Assembly: GCA_009377395.1 (NCBI GenBank)
Contig: WHUB01000009.1
Coordinates: 472-64,471 of the forward strand
Length of the DNA: 64,000 nucleotides
Source of the DNA: Actinophytocola sp.
GTDB taxonomy: Bacteria; Actinomycetota; Actinomycetes; Mycobacteriales; Pseudonocardiaceae
Direction of reading: 5' to 3'
Below the pieces are notes generated by a model. It was not told where the DNA came from. It saw only the letters and a list, made by a program, of their open reading frames with translations, and did no database searches. A program made the position numbers and the translations under genes. Position 1 is the stretch's first letter, and every line of letters starts with the position of its first letter. Below are positions 9,729 through 19,211 of the stretch, one piece after another.

Positions 9729-10664
9729 GTGCAGGCAACAACGACGACGGAGCCACCCTCCTCGGCCAAACCCGCTGCGGTCGACACGGACAGGTCCCGC
9801 ACATTCAAGGGCGCGTTCGGCGACCTCGGCGCGGGTCTACGCGACCGCCAACTGTGGAGCCATCTGGGCTGGCAGGACATCAGGCAGCGCTACCGCCGGT
9901 CGGCGCTCGGGCCGTTCTGGATCACGCTCAGCATGGGCATCACCGCGCTCGGCCTCGGACTGCTGTACTCACAGATCTTCGGCGCCAACATCAGCACGTA
10001 CGTGCCCTACATCACGACCGGGTTCCTCACCTGGAACTTCATCATGCAGTCGCTGAACCAGGGCGCCAACACCTTCATCAAGAACGCGGGCCTGCTCAAG
10101 CACCTGCCCGCGCCGTTGACGGTCTACGCGCTGCGCACCACCTGGCGGCTGTCGATCATCTTCCTTCACAACTTCGCGATCTACATCATCGTGACCGCGG
10201 TGTTCTTCGACGACCTGGACCAGCCGTACCGGCTCATCCCCGGCGCCGCGACGCTGAATCCCGGGATCGGCTGGTGGTCCCTGTTCGCGATCCCCGGCCT
10301 CGCGATCCTGCTGCTCAACGGCGTCTGGGTGTCGCTGCTGGTCGGCATCATCTCCACCCGGTTCAGGGACGTCCCGCAGTTCATCGACTCGATCAGCAGC
10401 CTGCTGTTCTTCATGACCCCGATCGTGTGGTCCGTCGACTCGCTGACCGCCAAGTTCGGCGACGAAGCGGCATCCGGGCCACGCACCTGGGTCTACGAGT
10501 TCAACCCGATGTACCACTTCCTGCAGATCGTCCGCGCGCCGCTGACCGGCGGCCAGCTCAGCCCGAACAGCTGGTACGTCGTCCTCATCGTCACCGCCGT
10601 CGGCTGGTGCGTCACCCTGGTGGTGATGCGCAACTACCGTGCCCGCGTCTCGTATTGGGTGTGA
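9729..10664 (+). CDS. wzm: ABC-2 type polysaccharide/galactan exporter permease (Wzm/RfbD-like)
   Basis: LGWQDIRQRYRRSALGPFWITLSMGITALGLGLLYSQIF...; next to Wzt and GlfT1-like genes; GTG start at 9729 assumed (ORF opens at 9648). Confidence 0.88.
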   Translation: MQATTTTEPPSSAKPAAVDTDRSRTFKGAFGDLGAGLRDRQLWSHLGWQDIRQRYRRSALGPFWITLSMGITALGLGLLYSQIFGANISTYVPYITTGFLTWNFIMQSLNQGANTFIKNAGLLKHLPAPLTVYALRTTWRLSIIFLHNFAIYIIVTAVFFDDLDQPYRLIPGAATLNPGIGWWSLFAIPGLAILLLNGVWVSLLVGIISTRFRDVPQFIDSISSLLFFMTPIVWSVDSLTAKFGDEAASGPRTWVYEFNPMYHFLQIVRAPLTGGQLSPNSWYVVLIVTAVGWCVTLVVMRNYRARVSYWV

Positions 10665-10667
10665 CTC

Positions 10668-11663
10668 ATGGTCAGTATCGAAGTCCAGAACGCCTACGTC
10701 GACTTCCCGATCTTCGACGCCAAGAGCCGTTCGCTGAAGAAGCGCATGCTCGGCAAGGTGGGCGGCCACATCGGCACCGACCGCAAGGTGCCCGTCATCG
10801 AAGCCCTGCGCGACATCAACCTCTCGCTGGCCGAGGGCGACCGCGTCGGCCTCGTCGGCCACAACGGCGCGGGCAAGACGACCCTGCTGCGACTGCTCTC
10901 CGGGATCTATGAGCCGACCCGGGGGAAGACCAAGATCCGGGGCAGGGTCGCACCGGTCTTCGACCTCGGCGTCGGCATGGACAACGAGACCTCCGGCTAC
11001 GAGAACATCATCGTCCGCGGCCTCTACCTGGGCATGACCCGCAAGCAGATGGAGCAGCGGATCGACGACATCGCGGAGTTCACCGAGCTCGGTGACTACC
11101 TCCAGATGCCGCTGCGCACCTACTCCACCGGGATGCGGGTGCGGCTCGCGCTCGGCGTCGTGACCTCGATCGACCCCGAGATCCTGCTGCTCGACGAGGG
11201 CATCGGCGCCGTCGACGCCCGGTTCCTCGAGAAGGCGAAGGGCCGGCTCGTCGACCTGGTCAATCGCTCCGGCATGCTCGTTTTCGCCTCCCACTCGGAC
11301 GGCCTGCTGATGGAGCTGTGCACGTCGGCCATCTGGATGGACGGCGGCGAACTGAAGCAGTACGGCCCGCTGCGCGACGTCCTGACGGAGTACAAAGGCA
11401 GGGACCCGTTCGAGAAGCTGCCGCCCAGGAAGAGGGCGCGGCTGGCCGGCAAGCCCGGCGGCGGCAGGAGGAGACCGGGCAAGAAGCGTCCCGGCCCGAA
11501 CGGCAAGCCCGGCCCCGGTGGCGGCAAGGGCGGCGCCGGTGCGGGCACGGCGGCCGCCGGTGGCGGTAAGCCCGGCCCCGGCGGCGACAAGAGCGACACC
11601 GGCGGCGAACAGTCCGGCACCGGGTCCGGCGGCGGACAGACCGCCGCTGGCGGTGCCCAGTGA
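10668..11663 (+). CDS. wzt: ABC polysaccharide exporter ATP-binding protein (Wzt/RfbE-like) with Gly/Pro/Lys-rich C-terminal tail
   Basis: Walker A GHNGAGKTTLLRLLSGIYEPT, signature YSTGMRVRLAL, Walker B EILLLDEGIGAVD; low-complexity tail from about residue 245. Confidence 0.92.
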   Translation: MVSIEVQNAYVDFPIFDAKSRSLKKRMLGKVGGHIGTDRKVPVIEALRDINLSLAEGDRVGLVGHNGAGKTTLLRLLSGIYEPTRGKTKIRGRVAPVFDLGVGMDNETSGYENIIVRGLYLGMTRKQMEQRIDDIAEFTELGDYLQMPLRTYSTGMRVRLALGVVTSIDPEILLLDEGIGAVDARFLEKAKGRLVDLVNRSGMLVFASHSDGLLMELCTSAIWMDGGELKQYGPLRDVLTEYKGRDPFEKLPPRKRARLAGKPGGGRRRPGKKRPGPNGKPGPGGGKGGAGAGTAAAGGGKPGPGGDKSDTGGEQSGTGSGGGQTAAGGAQ

Positions 11664-12571
11664 GCGAGCCGGGCGGGCAGCCGCTGCCCGCCGGATCGGT
11701 GGTCGCGGTCGTCGTCACCCGGCATCGGCGGGAACTGCTCGCCAACTCGCTCAAGGTCATCTCGGCTCAGACCCGGCCGGTCGATCACCTGATCGTCGTC
11801 GACAACGGCCCTGACGCGCCCGCCAGGGACGTCGTAGCGGCGGCCGGAGTGCCGCACACCTACCTGCCGTCCCACCACAACCTCGGCGGCGCTGGCGGCT
11901 TCGCGCTCGGCATGCTGCACGCGCTCGCGATGGGCGCCGACTGGGTGTGGTGCGCCGACGACGACGGCAGGCCCGCGGACGAGCACGTGCTCGAGGTGCT
12001 GCTCGACGAGGCGGCGAAGCGGGACCTCGCCGCGATCTCGCCGATGGTGGTCAACATCGACACCCCGGACCGGCTGGCGTTCCCGCTGCGGCGCGGACTG
12101 ACCTGGAAGCGCTCCTCGGCCGAGCTGGGCGAGGACTTCCTGCCCGGCATCGCGTCGCTGATGAACGGCGCGCTGTTCCGCGCCTCGACGCTCGACGTCG
12201 TCGGCGTGCCCGACCTGCGGCTGTTCTTCCGCGGCGACGAGGTGGAGGTGCACCGGCGGCTGCTGCGCTCGGGGCTGCCGTTCGGCACGTCGCTGAAGGT
12301 GCGCTATCTGCACCCTGACGGCTCCGACGAGTTCAAGCCGATGCTGTGGGGCAAGTTCCACGCGCAGGACCCGGAGAACGACGTCAAGCGGTACTTCACC
12401 TACCGCAACCGGGGCTACCTGCTCTCCCAGCCGGGCATGCGCAAGCTCGGCCTGCTCGAGGTCATCCGGTTCGGGCTGTACTTCATCGGTCACAAGCACA
12501 GCCCGCGCGAGTTCGCCCGCTGGCTCCGGCTGGTCCGTCAGGGCCAGCGCGAGCGCTTCTTCCGCTACTGA
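11660..12571 (+). CDS. glfT1: galactofuranosyltransferase GlfT1-like glycosyltransferase (GT2)
   Basis: VAVVVTRHRRELLANSLKVISAQTRPVDHLIVVDNG..., WVWCADDDGRP; overlaps wzt by 4 nt (GTGA). Confidence 0.87.
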   Translation: MSEPGGQPLPAGSVVAVVVTRHRRELLANSLKVISAQTRPVDHLIVVDNGPDAPARDVVAAAGVPHTYLPSHHNLGGAGGFALGMLHALAMGADWVWCADDDGRPADEHVLEVLLDEAAKRDLAAISPMVVNIDTPDRLAFPLRRGLTWKRSSAELGEDFLPGIASLMNGALFRASTLDVVGVPDLRLFFRGDEVEVHRRLLRSGLPFGTSLKVRYLHPDGSDEFKPMLWGKFHAQDPENDVKRYFTYRNRGYLLSQPGMRKLGLLEVIRFGLYFIGHKHSPREFARWLRLVRQGQRERFFRY

Positions 12572-12591
12572 GCGAACACCTGACGCGCCGG

Positions 12592-12619
12592 GGGCGCGGC
12601 AGAGTAGTCTGCCGCGCCC
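12592..12619. terminator. candidate bidirectional terminator between convergent genes
   Basis: perfect 11-bp stem gggcgcggcag / ctgccgcgccc with 6-nt loop agtagt. Confidence 0.65.
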
Positions 12620-12629
12620 GTGAGCGCCG

Positions 12630-13574
12630 TCAGTCTCGGTTCTGCTCCGACCGGCGGAACTGGTAGCCGGTCGCGCGCGCCAATCCGCGGTTGACCAACT
12701 CTCGCCAGCGTTTGGCCGTGACGCCTTGTTCGACGGGCTGATCCTTCACGCTGAGGGTCTTCGCGCGACCGGTCGCCAACGAAGGTTCGGCCGAAGCCGA
12801 CGCGGTGCCGCGCCGGGTTCTGAAGCTGGCCGGCGGGTCGGGCACCGGCGGGATCGACACCCCGGAGCGGCACCGCATGGTGACGCGTTTGCCCTCGGCG
12901 TAGTCGTCGACCCGGCCGGCCTCCGGGTACTCGGCCATCAGCGCGTGCCAGTCGCAGGTGTGCTCGATCTCGAAGTCATACGCGCGAAGCATCATCTGCA
13001 GCGCGGGCACCGATGGGCGGGCCACCAGCGTCGTACTGCCGTGTGCGAACTCGTCCAGCGTGGCCTGACCGGGCCGGTGCGGGCGGTCCACGTACACTTT
13101 GAGAAACGGCTCTTCCATATCCGGAACCACCGTGCTGTCCATGATCAGAAATTTCGGGTTGACCTGACGAATCCGGTACAGCAACTCGGTATGCCGATAG
13201 GTGTGATACATGTACCCCAGGCAGAGGACGACGTCCGCCTCGAAATCCTTCTGACTGAGCACATCGAATATGTCGCCGCAGAGGAATCGGTACGTGTCCG
13301 GGTCGGCGCCATAATGCGCGAGGTTCGCGTTGGCGTGGGAGACCGCTTCCTCACGAGCCTCGATGCCGGTGACGTGCGCGGCACCCGTGCGCAGCGCGGC
13401 AAATGACCACCGGCCGTCATGCGAGGCCAGATCGAGAACGCGTGCGCCCTGGAAAATATCGCTGTTCGCGCCGAATACGGCCTCATATCGGAGATTGAGC
13501 CGACCGCGTTTTGGAAACACGATACTGGTGTCAAAGAATTTTTGATAATCATCGAAGAACATTTTGAGTCCCAT
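12630..13574 (-). CDS. class I SAM-dependent methyltransferase
   Basis: ARVLDLASHDGRWSFAALRTGAAHVTGIEAREEAVSHANAN (motif I). Confidence 0.82.
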   Translation of the reverse strand: MGLKMFFDDYQKFFDTSIVFPKRGRLNLRYEAVFGANSDIFQGARVLDLASHDGRWSFAALRTGAAHVTGIEAREEAVSHANANLAHYGADPDTYRFLCGDIFDVLSQKDFEADVVLCLGYMYHTYRHTELLYRIRQVNPKFLIMDSTVVPDMEEPFLKVYVDRPHRPGQATLDEFAHGSTTLVARPSVPALQMMLRAYDFEIEHTCDWHALMAEYPEAGRVDDYAEGKRVTMRCRSGVSIPPVPDPPASFRTRRGTASASAEPSLATGRAKTLSVKDQPVEQGVTAKRWRELVNRGLARATGYQFRRSEQNRD

Positions 13575-13777
13575 TCTGGGCGCCCAGACTCGGCAGTGGC
13601 GCGGACCGGCAGAGAACAGCAGGGTCCGCGGACGATGTGCGGACGGTCGCGCGGGGCGCGTTGCCGTTCCAGCAGCCAGGTGGTTATGCGGCGCCGTGTC
13701 CGCCGCTGTCGAGACGAGCCGTCCCGTCCATGTCGAACGAAGCGAGCTTGTCGTGAAGTGATGATCCGTCCCCGGAG

Positions 13778-14398
13778 TCAGGACATGGTGCGGGGCGGGG
13801 CGCGGCCGTCGAAGGTGCGATACGGCTCATGCTCGTAACGTTTCTCAGCCGAGGGCAGCGCGGCAAGGACGACTTCCCGCGGCGGCACGATCCCGCAGCC
13901 GTCGGGCAGCGCCACGTCGACCTGGTGGTGGTCGAGGATCCTTCTGCCGGTCGCGTGCTCGCGATCCTTCGGATTCCTGAGCCGATCCTCTGGTCCATGA
14001 TCCGCCGGACCGCCCGAGCGATCCGGCGGCTTCGCGCACACGTGGCGACCGGCCCCGGAGTCTTTGGCCGCTTCGACCGAATGCCGCGCGACCTTGGCGT
14101 CCGCCCGGCGCTCCTGGCTGAATGCCCACGCCGAGAGTGCCGCCATCGCCAGCACCGCGAGCAGCATCCCGAGAGCGACCAGCCGCGACCGCAATCTCGG
14201 GGCACCGCGTGCGAGGGCACTGCGCTCCCTCGCAGATCCTGCGGCGGGGTTCCACACGGTGGCGCTCCCAACGCTGGAGTCAGGTGCTGCGGCGACACTG
14301 GAACGATACCTGCTCGTTATGCGCGTCAACCGCCAGGGGTCCGATCCGCGTGATACACAAGTGTGTCGCTCCATGCGACGCGCCGCGAGGTGAGGCAT
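13778..14398 (-). CDS. hypothetical single-TM protein (possibly degraded)
   Basis: ORF with one hydrophobic segment SRLVALGMLLAVLAMAALSAWAF; no family recognised, lies in a gene-poor zone. Confidence 0.3.
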   Translation of the reverse strand: MPHLAARRMERHTCVSRGSDPWRLTRITSRYRSSVAAAPDSSVGSATVWNPAAGSARERSALARGAPRLRSRLVALGMLLAVLAMAALSAWAFSQERRADAKVARHSVEAAKDSGAGRHVCAKPPDRSGGPADHGPEDRLRNPKDREHATGRRILDHHQVDVALPDGCGIVPPREVVLAALPSAEKRYEHEPYRTFDGRAPPRTMS

Positions 14399-15182
14399 GA
14401 GGCATCATGGTGCTTGTGCAACCGCTTGTTCCTAAGATGAGCTTCCGTGGGCGTCGCATGCGAACGGATCGCCCACTGATAATCCGCTGTATCACCCGGC
14501 TCGGCGCGCCCTCCCGGAACGTCGGTGCCCCCGGCGGCTTACCGTCTGCGTCATGGACGTCACGCACCCAACCGGCGACCCCTCCTGGGACGCCCTGTTC
14601 CGATTCGGACCGCGACCGGCCGGAGCCGGGCGGCAGCGATCTTGGCGACGGGGTGCGGCTGGGCCCCGGACGAAGTGCTCTGCCTGTCGTGCGCCGCCGG
14701 TATCGCAACGGTCGCTAGAACTCGCCCCGTCACGATGGGGCCGCTAGGGTTGACACAGCCAGTCGTCATCGATGATCGGTGACCTGTGCTGCACCCATTG
14801 TTTCGGCCGCGGCGTCGTCATTCAGTTGTGCGTGGCGTTCGCGGTCGGCGCGCGGGAGCAGTGGGGCGGCACGGCGTACGCGGTGTCGGCATGTCCGCGT
14901 CGCCGGTGCGAGACCGGCCAGGCGATGCGAGCTCGCCCCCGCATCCTCTCCCGATCGGCCGCGACAACGTATAACCTCACAGACCCGGGCAGCCGGGGTT
15001 GGGCAAGCGCGCGTCCCCGCCTCCGGCTGCCCGGCCTGGGTCGAGCAAGTGAGCACCATGAACCGTGACCTGGCTTGAACAGAAGATTTGAAACCTTACT
15101 GGGGCGTCGTTTTCACATGTGGTCGTGCCGTCAATTCAGCGCCGGGCGGGTATTCCCGCTACCACGTATCCTGTGGTTATGG

Positions 15183-15535
15183 GACGCGAGCAGCGCATGA
15201 GCGCCCTGACCGGGCTGGAACAGTCCTTGAGCGAACGTGGGCTTGCCCCGGCACACTTGGCAGCGGCGGTACCGGGGCCAGCGCGGACAGTCGGCGAAGA
15301 AGTCGCCACCGCCACCCGCGAGGTTCAGCCCGCAGCGTTCGGCCGGCGGGCATCGGCGGTACTCGCGCCGCCAGCTCGGGTTGGCCACCCGCGCCCGCGA
15401 GCTGGTCGACCAGAGGGCACGCCGGTGGCTGCCGCGTGCCGCATTATCAGCCTCGAAGACCAGCTCGCCGCGTACGCCGACCACCAGGGCCCCGGCAGCG
15501 CCTCAGCTGGTCCTGGCCGCGGCGAGGGAAGGTGA
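15183..15535 (+). pseudogene. MerR/HspR-like regulator remnant split by frameshifts
   Basis: Frame 3 gives RFSPQRSAGGHRRYSRRQLGLATRARELVDQ, then frame 2 continues EGTPVAAACRIISLEDQLAAYADH; together they resemble the SPxRxxGGxRRYS..ARILALED pattern of MerR/HspR proteins. Confidence 0.6.
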
Positions 15536-15542
15536 GCCAGCG

Positions 15543-15896
15543 GTGCTGCACGTGACCAGGCAGGCGATGGATGTGATCCGCGACCTGATTGCCGCCGCCG
15601 ATACGCCGACGCGGGGTGGGTTGCACATCCGGCTGCCGACCGTCCCGCGCAGCGACTTCGACCGCTTGGAGGGCGTCGATTTGGAGGTGGTCCGCGCCGC
15701 GCCGCCGAGCACGTTGCAATTGCGCGCCGGGCAGGATTGTCGACTGTTTTTGGACCTGGATGCTGCCCAGTACGTGCGGGACAAGGTCTTGCACGCCACG
15801 CACGGCACCGATGGCGCCATGCGCTTCGTACTGACCCGTACGATGCCAACAGAAGCCAGGGAAGTCGAAGTGGCCGAACCGGTGCAGGAGAGCTGA
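15543..15896 (+). CDS. IscA/HesB-fold small protein lacking the usual Fe-S cysteines
   Basis: GTG start; VLHVTRQAMDVIRDLIAAADTPTRGGLHIRL...RLFLDLDAAQYVRDKVLHATHGTDGAMRFVL. Confidence 0.55.
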   Translation: MLHVTRQAMDVIRDLIAAADTPTRGGLHIRLPTVPRSDFDRLEGVDLEVVRAAPPSTLQLRAGQDCRLFLDLDAAQYVRDKVLHATHGTDGAMRFVLTRTMPTEAREVEVAEPVQES

Positions 15897-16471
15897 CCAG
15901 GCACCACAAGCCTCTGGTTTGACCGCGGTGCGGTGACAGTCGGGGGCAGCCGATGACATCGGGCGGTCGGTGTTCCACGGGTTGCCCGTTCCACCGCGAG
16001 CTCTTGGATCATGACCGGTCATCTCCATCTGCAGGGTGGTGGGTGCCCATGTTGTGGTGATGCCGGCCGGCTGCTGTGTGTCACGCCCGCGAAGTTGGCG
16101 GTAGGCGGAGCACGGTCGCGAGCCGGTCGCGGTCAGGGTCGGTGCTCATGGTGATCGCCGGGAAACGGGGGGTGTTAGCGGACACTCAAGATGACGATCG
16201 AACGACGCTCGACGTGCACGCGGTAAGGCCATTCCTCGCCACCGATTGTGATCACCGCTCGTCCGGCATCAAGGTCGGTTCTCCTCGCTACGCTGCGGGG
16301 ACTCCACCTTGACCCCCTCCTCGACCGGCGACAGGACGCGCACGGATCGAGGAATGGACCTGATCACCTTGAGCGGCAGAACGCTGTGATACCTGGGGGT
16401 TGCGGGGTGTGGCGAGCTCCCGCGCTGGCTACGTCACCATGTGATCTGTGCTGCTTTGCATCCACACCGTC

Positions 16472-18376
16472 TCACCGGGTGGTGTCGCGCACGGGCTCGT
16501 AGTGGAACTCGCTCATGATCTGCTGGCCTTTGGGGGAGCGCATGAACTTGATGAGTTGTCGTGCTTGCTCTGGGTGGTCGGCGTCGCCGAGCACGGCGGC
16601 GTAGTTCCCGGCGGTCTCGTTGTATCGTTGGGGGATTGCGATGATGTCGACCTTGTCGGCGATGCTGGGTGTGACATCGGTGCGGTAGACGATGGCCGCA
16701 TCGGCGGCGCCGATCACGGCCTTCTGGGTGACCTGCTTGGTGTCGGTGTCGGTGGAGACGACGTTGCGCATGACGTTGTGGTAGAAGTCGTTGCCGTAGC
16801 CGTGCTCGGCGTTGTGCAGGACCTGCCGGGTGTACTTGCCGATGGGGACGGTGTTGACACCGATGACCAGCTTCAGCGACTGCTCGCCGAGGTCTGCGAG
16901 GGAGTCGAGGTTGGCGGGGTTGCCTTGGGGGACCACTATGACCGGTTTCATCTTGGCCACGGTGGTGAAATCGTCGATGAGCCCGTTGTTGGCGGCGCGT
17001 TCGGCGTAGTCGCGGTCGGCGGAGATGAACAGGTCGGCGGGTGCGCCTTGCTGGATTTGGGTGAACAGGATCTGCGTTCCCGCGTAGCTGGCCTCGATAC
17101 GCGTGTCGGGGTGCCGTTCGGTGTAGCGGTCGGCGAGGGCGTCGAACGCGTCGGTCATGTTCGACGCCACCAGGGCGGTGACCTCCGCCTCGGCCTGTGT
17201 GCCTGCGTCGCCTGGGGTCCCGGGCGCCCACCCGAACGCCGCGTAGCCTCCGACGAAGAGCGTGGCGAGCAGCGAGGCAGCCAGCGTCACAGCTCGCTTG
17301 GTCGAGCCCCGGCCCCGCCGGCCCAAGGGAAGGGGCATGTGGTCTGGCCGTTCGGGTGTCCCGTTGTGATCGGGGTCGGAGTCCGCGGTCGAGCCGGCCG
17401 CGGCCACGGGACGGATGTCCTCGGCGGAAACGCTGGCATAGACCTGCTGGTGAGGCTCGATCGCCCGCCGGTCGGCGGTGTCGAGGGGGACGTCGGCGAG
17501 CAGCGACACGGTGTGGCCTTCCAGCCGCAGCCGGTCGAACGCTCCCATACGGGCCACGTCCCGAACCTGCGCGGCCCACTCGTGGGCAGCCCCCGTGGGG
17601 TGCGGTGTGACGCGCACCCGCCACGGATCGAAGGCGATCGAGCCGCCCTCGCGGTCGGCACGGGGAGCCAGGTTGGTGCCGGTGAACATGGCCACAAACG
17701 GGCTCGCCGGTGACCGCGCGATCTGTGCGGCGGTACCGGTCTGCACGATCTGGCCGCGCTGCATGACCGCGATGTGATCGCCGAGCATGCGGGCGTCTTC
17801 GTAATCGTGGGTGACCACCACCGTCGGGATGTCCAGCTCGCCCAGGATGGCGGCCAGCTCGGCCCGAACCCGGGCCCGCGTGGATATGTCCAGGGCGCTG
17901 AGCGGCTCGTCGAGCAGCAGGAATTCCGGCCGTCGCACCAGCGCGCGGGCCAGCGCGACCCGCTGCTGCTCGCCCCCGGAGAGTTCGCCGGGCCTGGTGC
18001 TGGCGAGATGGCGCACACCCACCAGCTGCAACGCGTCCTCGACGCGGCTGCGCTGCTCGTCGTGCGGAAGCCGGGAGATGCCGTAGGCGACGTTGTCGGT
18101 CACCGACAGGTGAGGAAACAGCGCATAACTCTGCACCAGATACCCGACGTGGCGATCTTCCGGGTAGGTGTAGCGTCGCTGCCGGGTGTCTTCGAGTACC
18201 CGCGAGCCGAGCGTGATGTGCCCCTCATCGGGGCGGACGAGCCCGGCCAGAATCTGCAGCGTGGTCGACTTCCCGCAGCCCGAGTGTCCCACAAGGACAT
18301 ACGTTTCGGAGCCGACCTCCAGCGAGAGTGTCAGCGTGAAGTCCCGCAGCTGCTTGGTGATCTCGAACGCCAGCAC
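16472..18376 (-). CDS. fused molybdate-type ABC transporter: N-terminal ModC ATPase, single TM helix, C-terminal ModA substrate-binding domain (634 aa)
   Basis: Walker A GHSGCGKSTTLQILAGLV, signature LSGGEQQRVALARAL, Walker B EFLLLDEPLSALD, then TM RAVTLAASLLATLFVGGYAAF, then ModA-like ALVASNMTDAFDALADRYTERHPDTRIEASYAGTQILFTQIQQGAPADLFISAD; no stop between. Confidence 0.88.
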   Translation of the reverse strand: MLAFEITKQLRDFTLTLSLEVGSETYVLVGHSGCGKSTTLQILAGLVRPDEGHITLGSRVLEDTRQRRYTYPEDRHVGYLVQSYALFPHLSVTDNVAYGISRLPHDEQRSRVEDALQLVGVRHLASTRPGELSGGEQQRVALARALVRRPEFLLLDEPLSALDISTRARVRAELAAILGELDIPTVVVTHDYEDARMLGDHIAVMQRGQIVQTGTAAQIARSPASPFVAMFTGTNLAPRADREGGSIAFDPWRVRVTPHPTGAAHEWAAQVRDVARMGAFDRLRLEGHTVSLLADVPLDTADRRAIEPHQQVYASVSAEDIRPVAAAGSTADSDPDHNGTPERPDHMPLPLGRRGRGSTKRAVTLAASLLATLFVGGYAAFGWAPGTPGDAGTQAEAEVTALVASNMTDAFDALADRYTERHPDTRIEASYAGTQILFTQIQQGAPADLFISADRDYAERAANNGLIDDFTTVAKMKPVIVVPQGNPANLDSLADLGEQSLKLVIGVNTVPIGKYTRQVLHNAEHGYGNDFYHNVMRNVVSTDTDTKQVTQKAVIGAADAAIVYRTDVTPSIADKVDIIAIPQRYNETAGNYAAVLGDADHPEQARQLIKFMRSPKGQQIMSEFHYEPVRDTTR

Positions 18377-18386
18377 GTCGCCTCCC

Positions 18387-19211
18387 CTAGATGCGCCCGG
18401 ACGTGACGCGCTGCCAGCGGCGGTTGATCAGGCTCACCGCCAACAGCATGACGAACGCGGCGGAGACCAGCAGCGCGGACATGGCCACCGCGACCTCGAA
18501 GTCCGACTGCATCGCCGTGAAGATCGCCAGCGGCATGGTCTGCGTGCTCCCGGGCAGGTTGCCCGCGAAGACGATGGTCGCGCCGAACTCCCCCAGCGCC
18601 CGCGCCGCGCTCAAGGCCACCCCGGTGAGCATGCCCGGGGCCGCCAGCGGCACCATGATCCGCCAGAAGGTGGCCCAGGGACGCACCCCCAGGGTGCGGG
18701 AGACCGCGAGCAGTTCGGCGCCGACGCTGTCGAACGCCTGCCGTGCAGTGACCACGTAGAACGGCCCAGCGATCAGGGTCTGCGCCATCACGACCGCGGC
18801 CGTGGTGAACGAGACCGTGACCCCCGCGATCGACAGCGCGCCGCCGAGCAGGCCCCCCTCCCCGAAGACCAGGAACAACCCGACGCCGGCCACGGCCGGC
18901 GGCGCCACGATCGGCATCTGCACCGCCACCTCGACCACGCGCTTGCCGGGAAAGCTGCTCTGGGCCAGCCACAGCGCCAGCGGGGTGCCGAACAGCACGA
19001 TCACCGCCACCGCGATCAGCGTGGTCTGCATGCTCAGCACTAGTGCCTGGTAGGCGGACTCGGTCCGCAGTTTCGCGATCAGCTTGGCCGGGCCCATGGA
19101 CACGAACACCGACAGCAGCGGCAGCAGCAGGAATGCCAGCAGCATTCCCAGCGGCACACCCAGCCCGACCCGGCCGGCGAGGTTGCGGGGAACGAGACTG
19201 TCCTGTCTCAC
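18387..19211 (-). CDS. modB: molybdate-type ABC transporter permease ModB
   Basis: QMPIVAPPAVAGVGLFLVFGEGGLLG..., ALGEFGATIVFAGNLPGSTQTMPLAIF (EAA loop and typical ModB sequence); GTG start overlapping upstream stop. Confidence 0.9.
   Translation of the reverse strand: MRQDSLVPRNLAGRVGLGVPLGMLLAFLLLPLLSVFVSMGPAKLIAKLRTESAYQALVLSMQTTLIAVAVIVLFGTPLALWLAQSSFPGKRVVEVAVQMPIVAPPAVAGVGLFLVFGEGGLLGGALSIAGVTVSFTTAAVVMAQTLIAGPFYVVTARQAFDSVGAELLAVSRTLGVRPWATFWRIMVPLAAPGMLTGVALSAARALGEFGATIVFAGNLPGSTQTMPLAIFTAMQSDFEVAVAMSALLVSAAFVMLLAVSLINRRWQRVTSGRI

Noticed and set aside
9969-12499. Two long minus-strand ORFs opposite wzm, wzt and glfT1
   Set aside because: Composition (D/E/H/R/V-rich, no domain) matches mirror-frame ORFs; the + strand genes have clear motifs.
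14407-15068. Short overlapping ORFs (e.g. MDVTHPTGDPSWDALFRFGP..., MIGDLCCTHCFGRGVV...)
   Set aside because: Several mutually exclusive frames, no convincing family or start context; treated as degenerate DNA.
17336-17338. Separate modA gene starting at internal ATG 17338
   Set aside because: No SD sequence upstream and no stop ending modC; the fusion is the simpler reading, though a separate start cannot be excluded without experiment.
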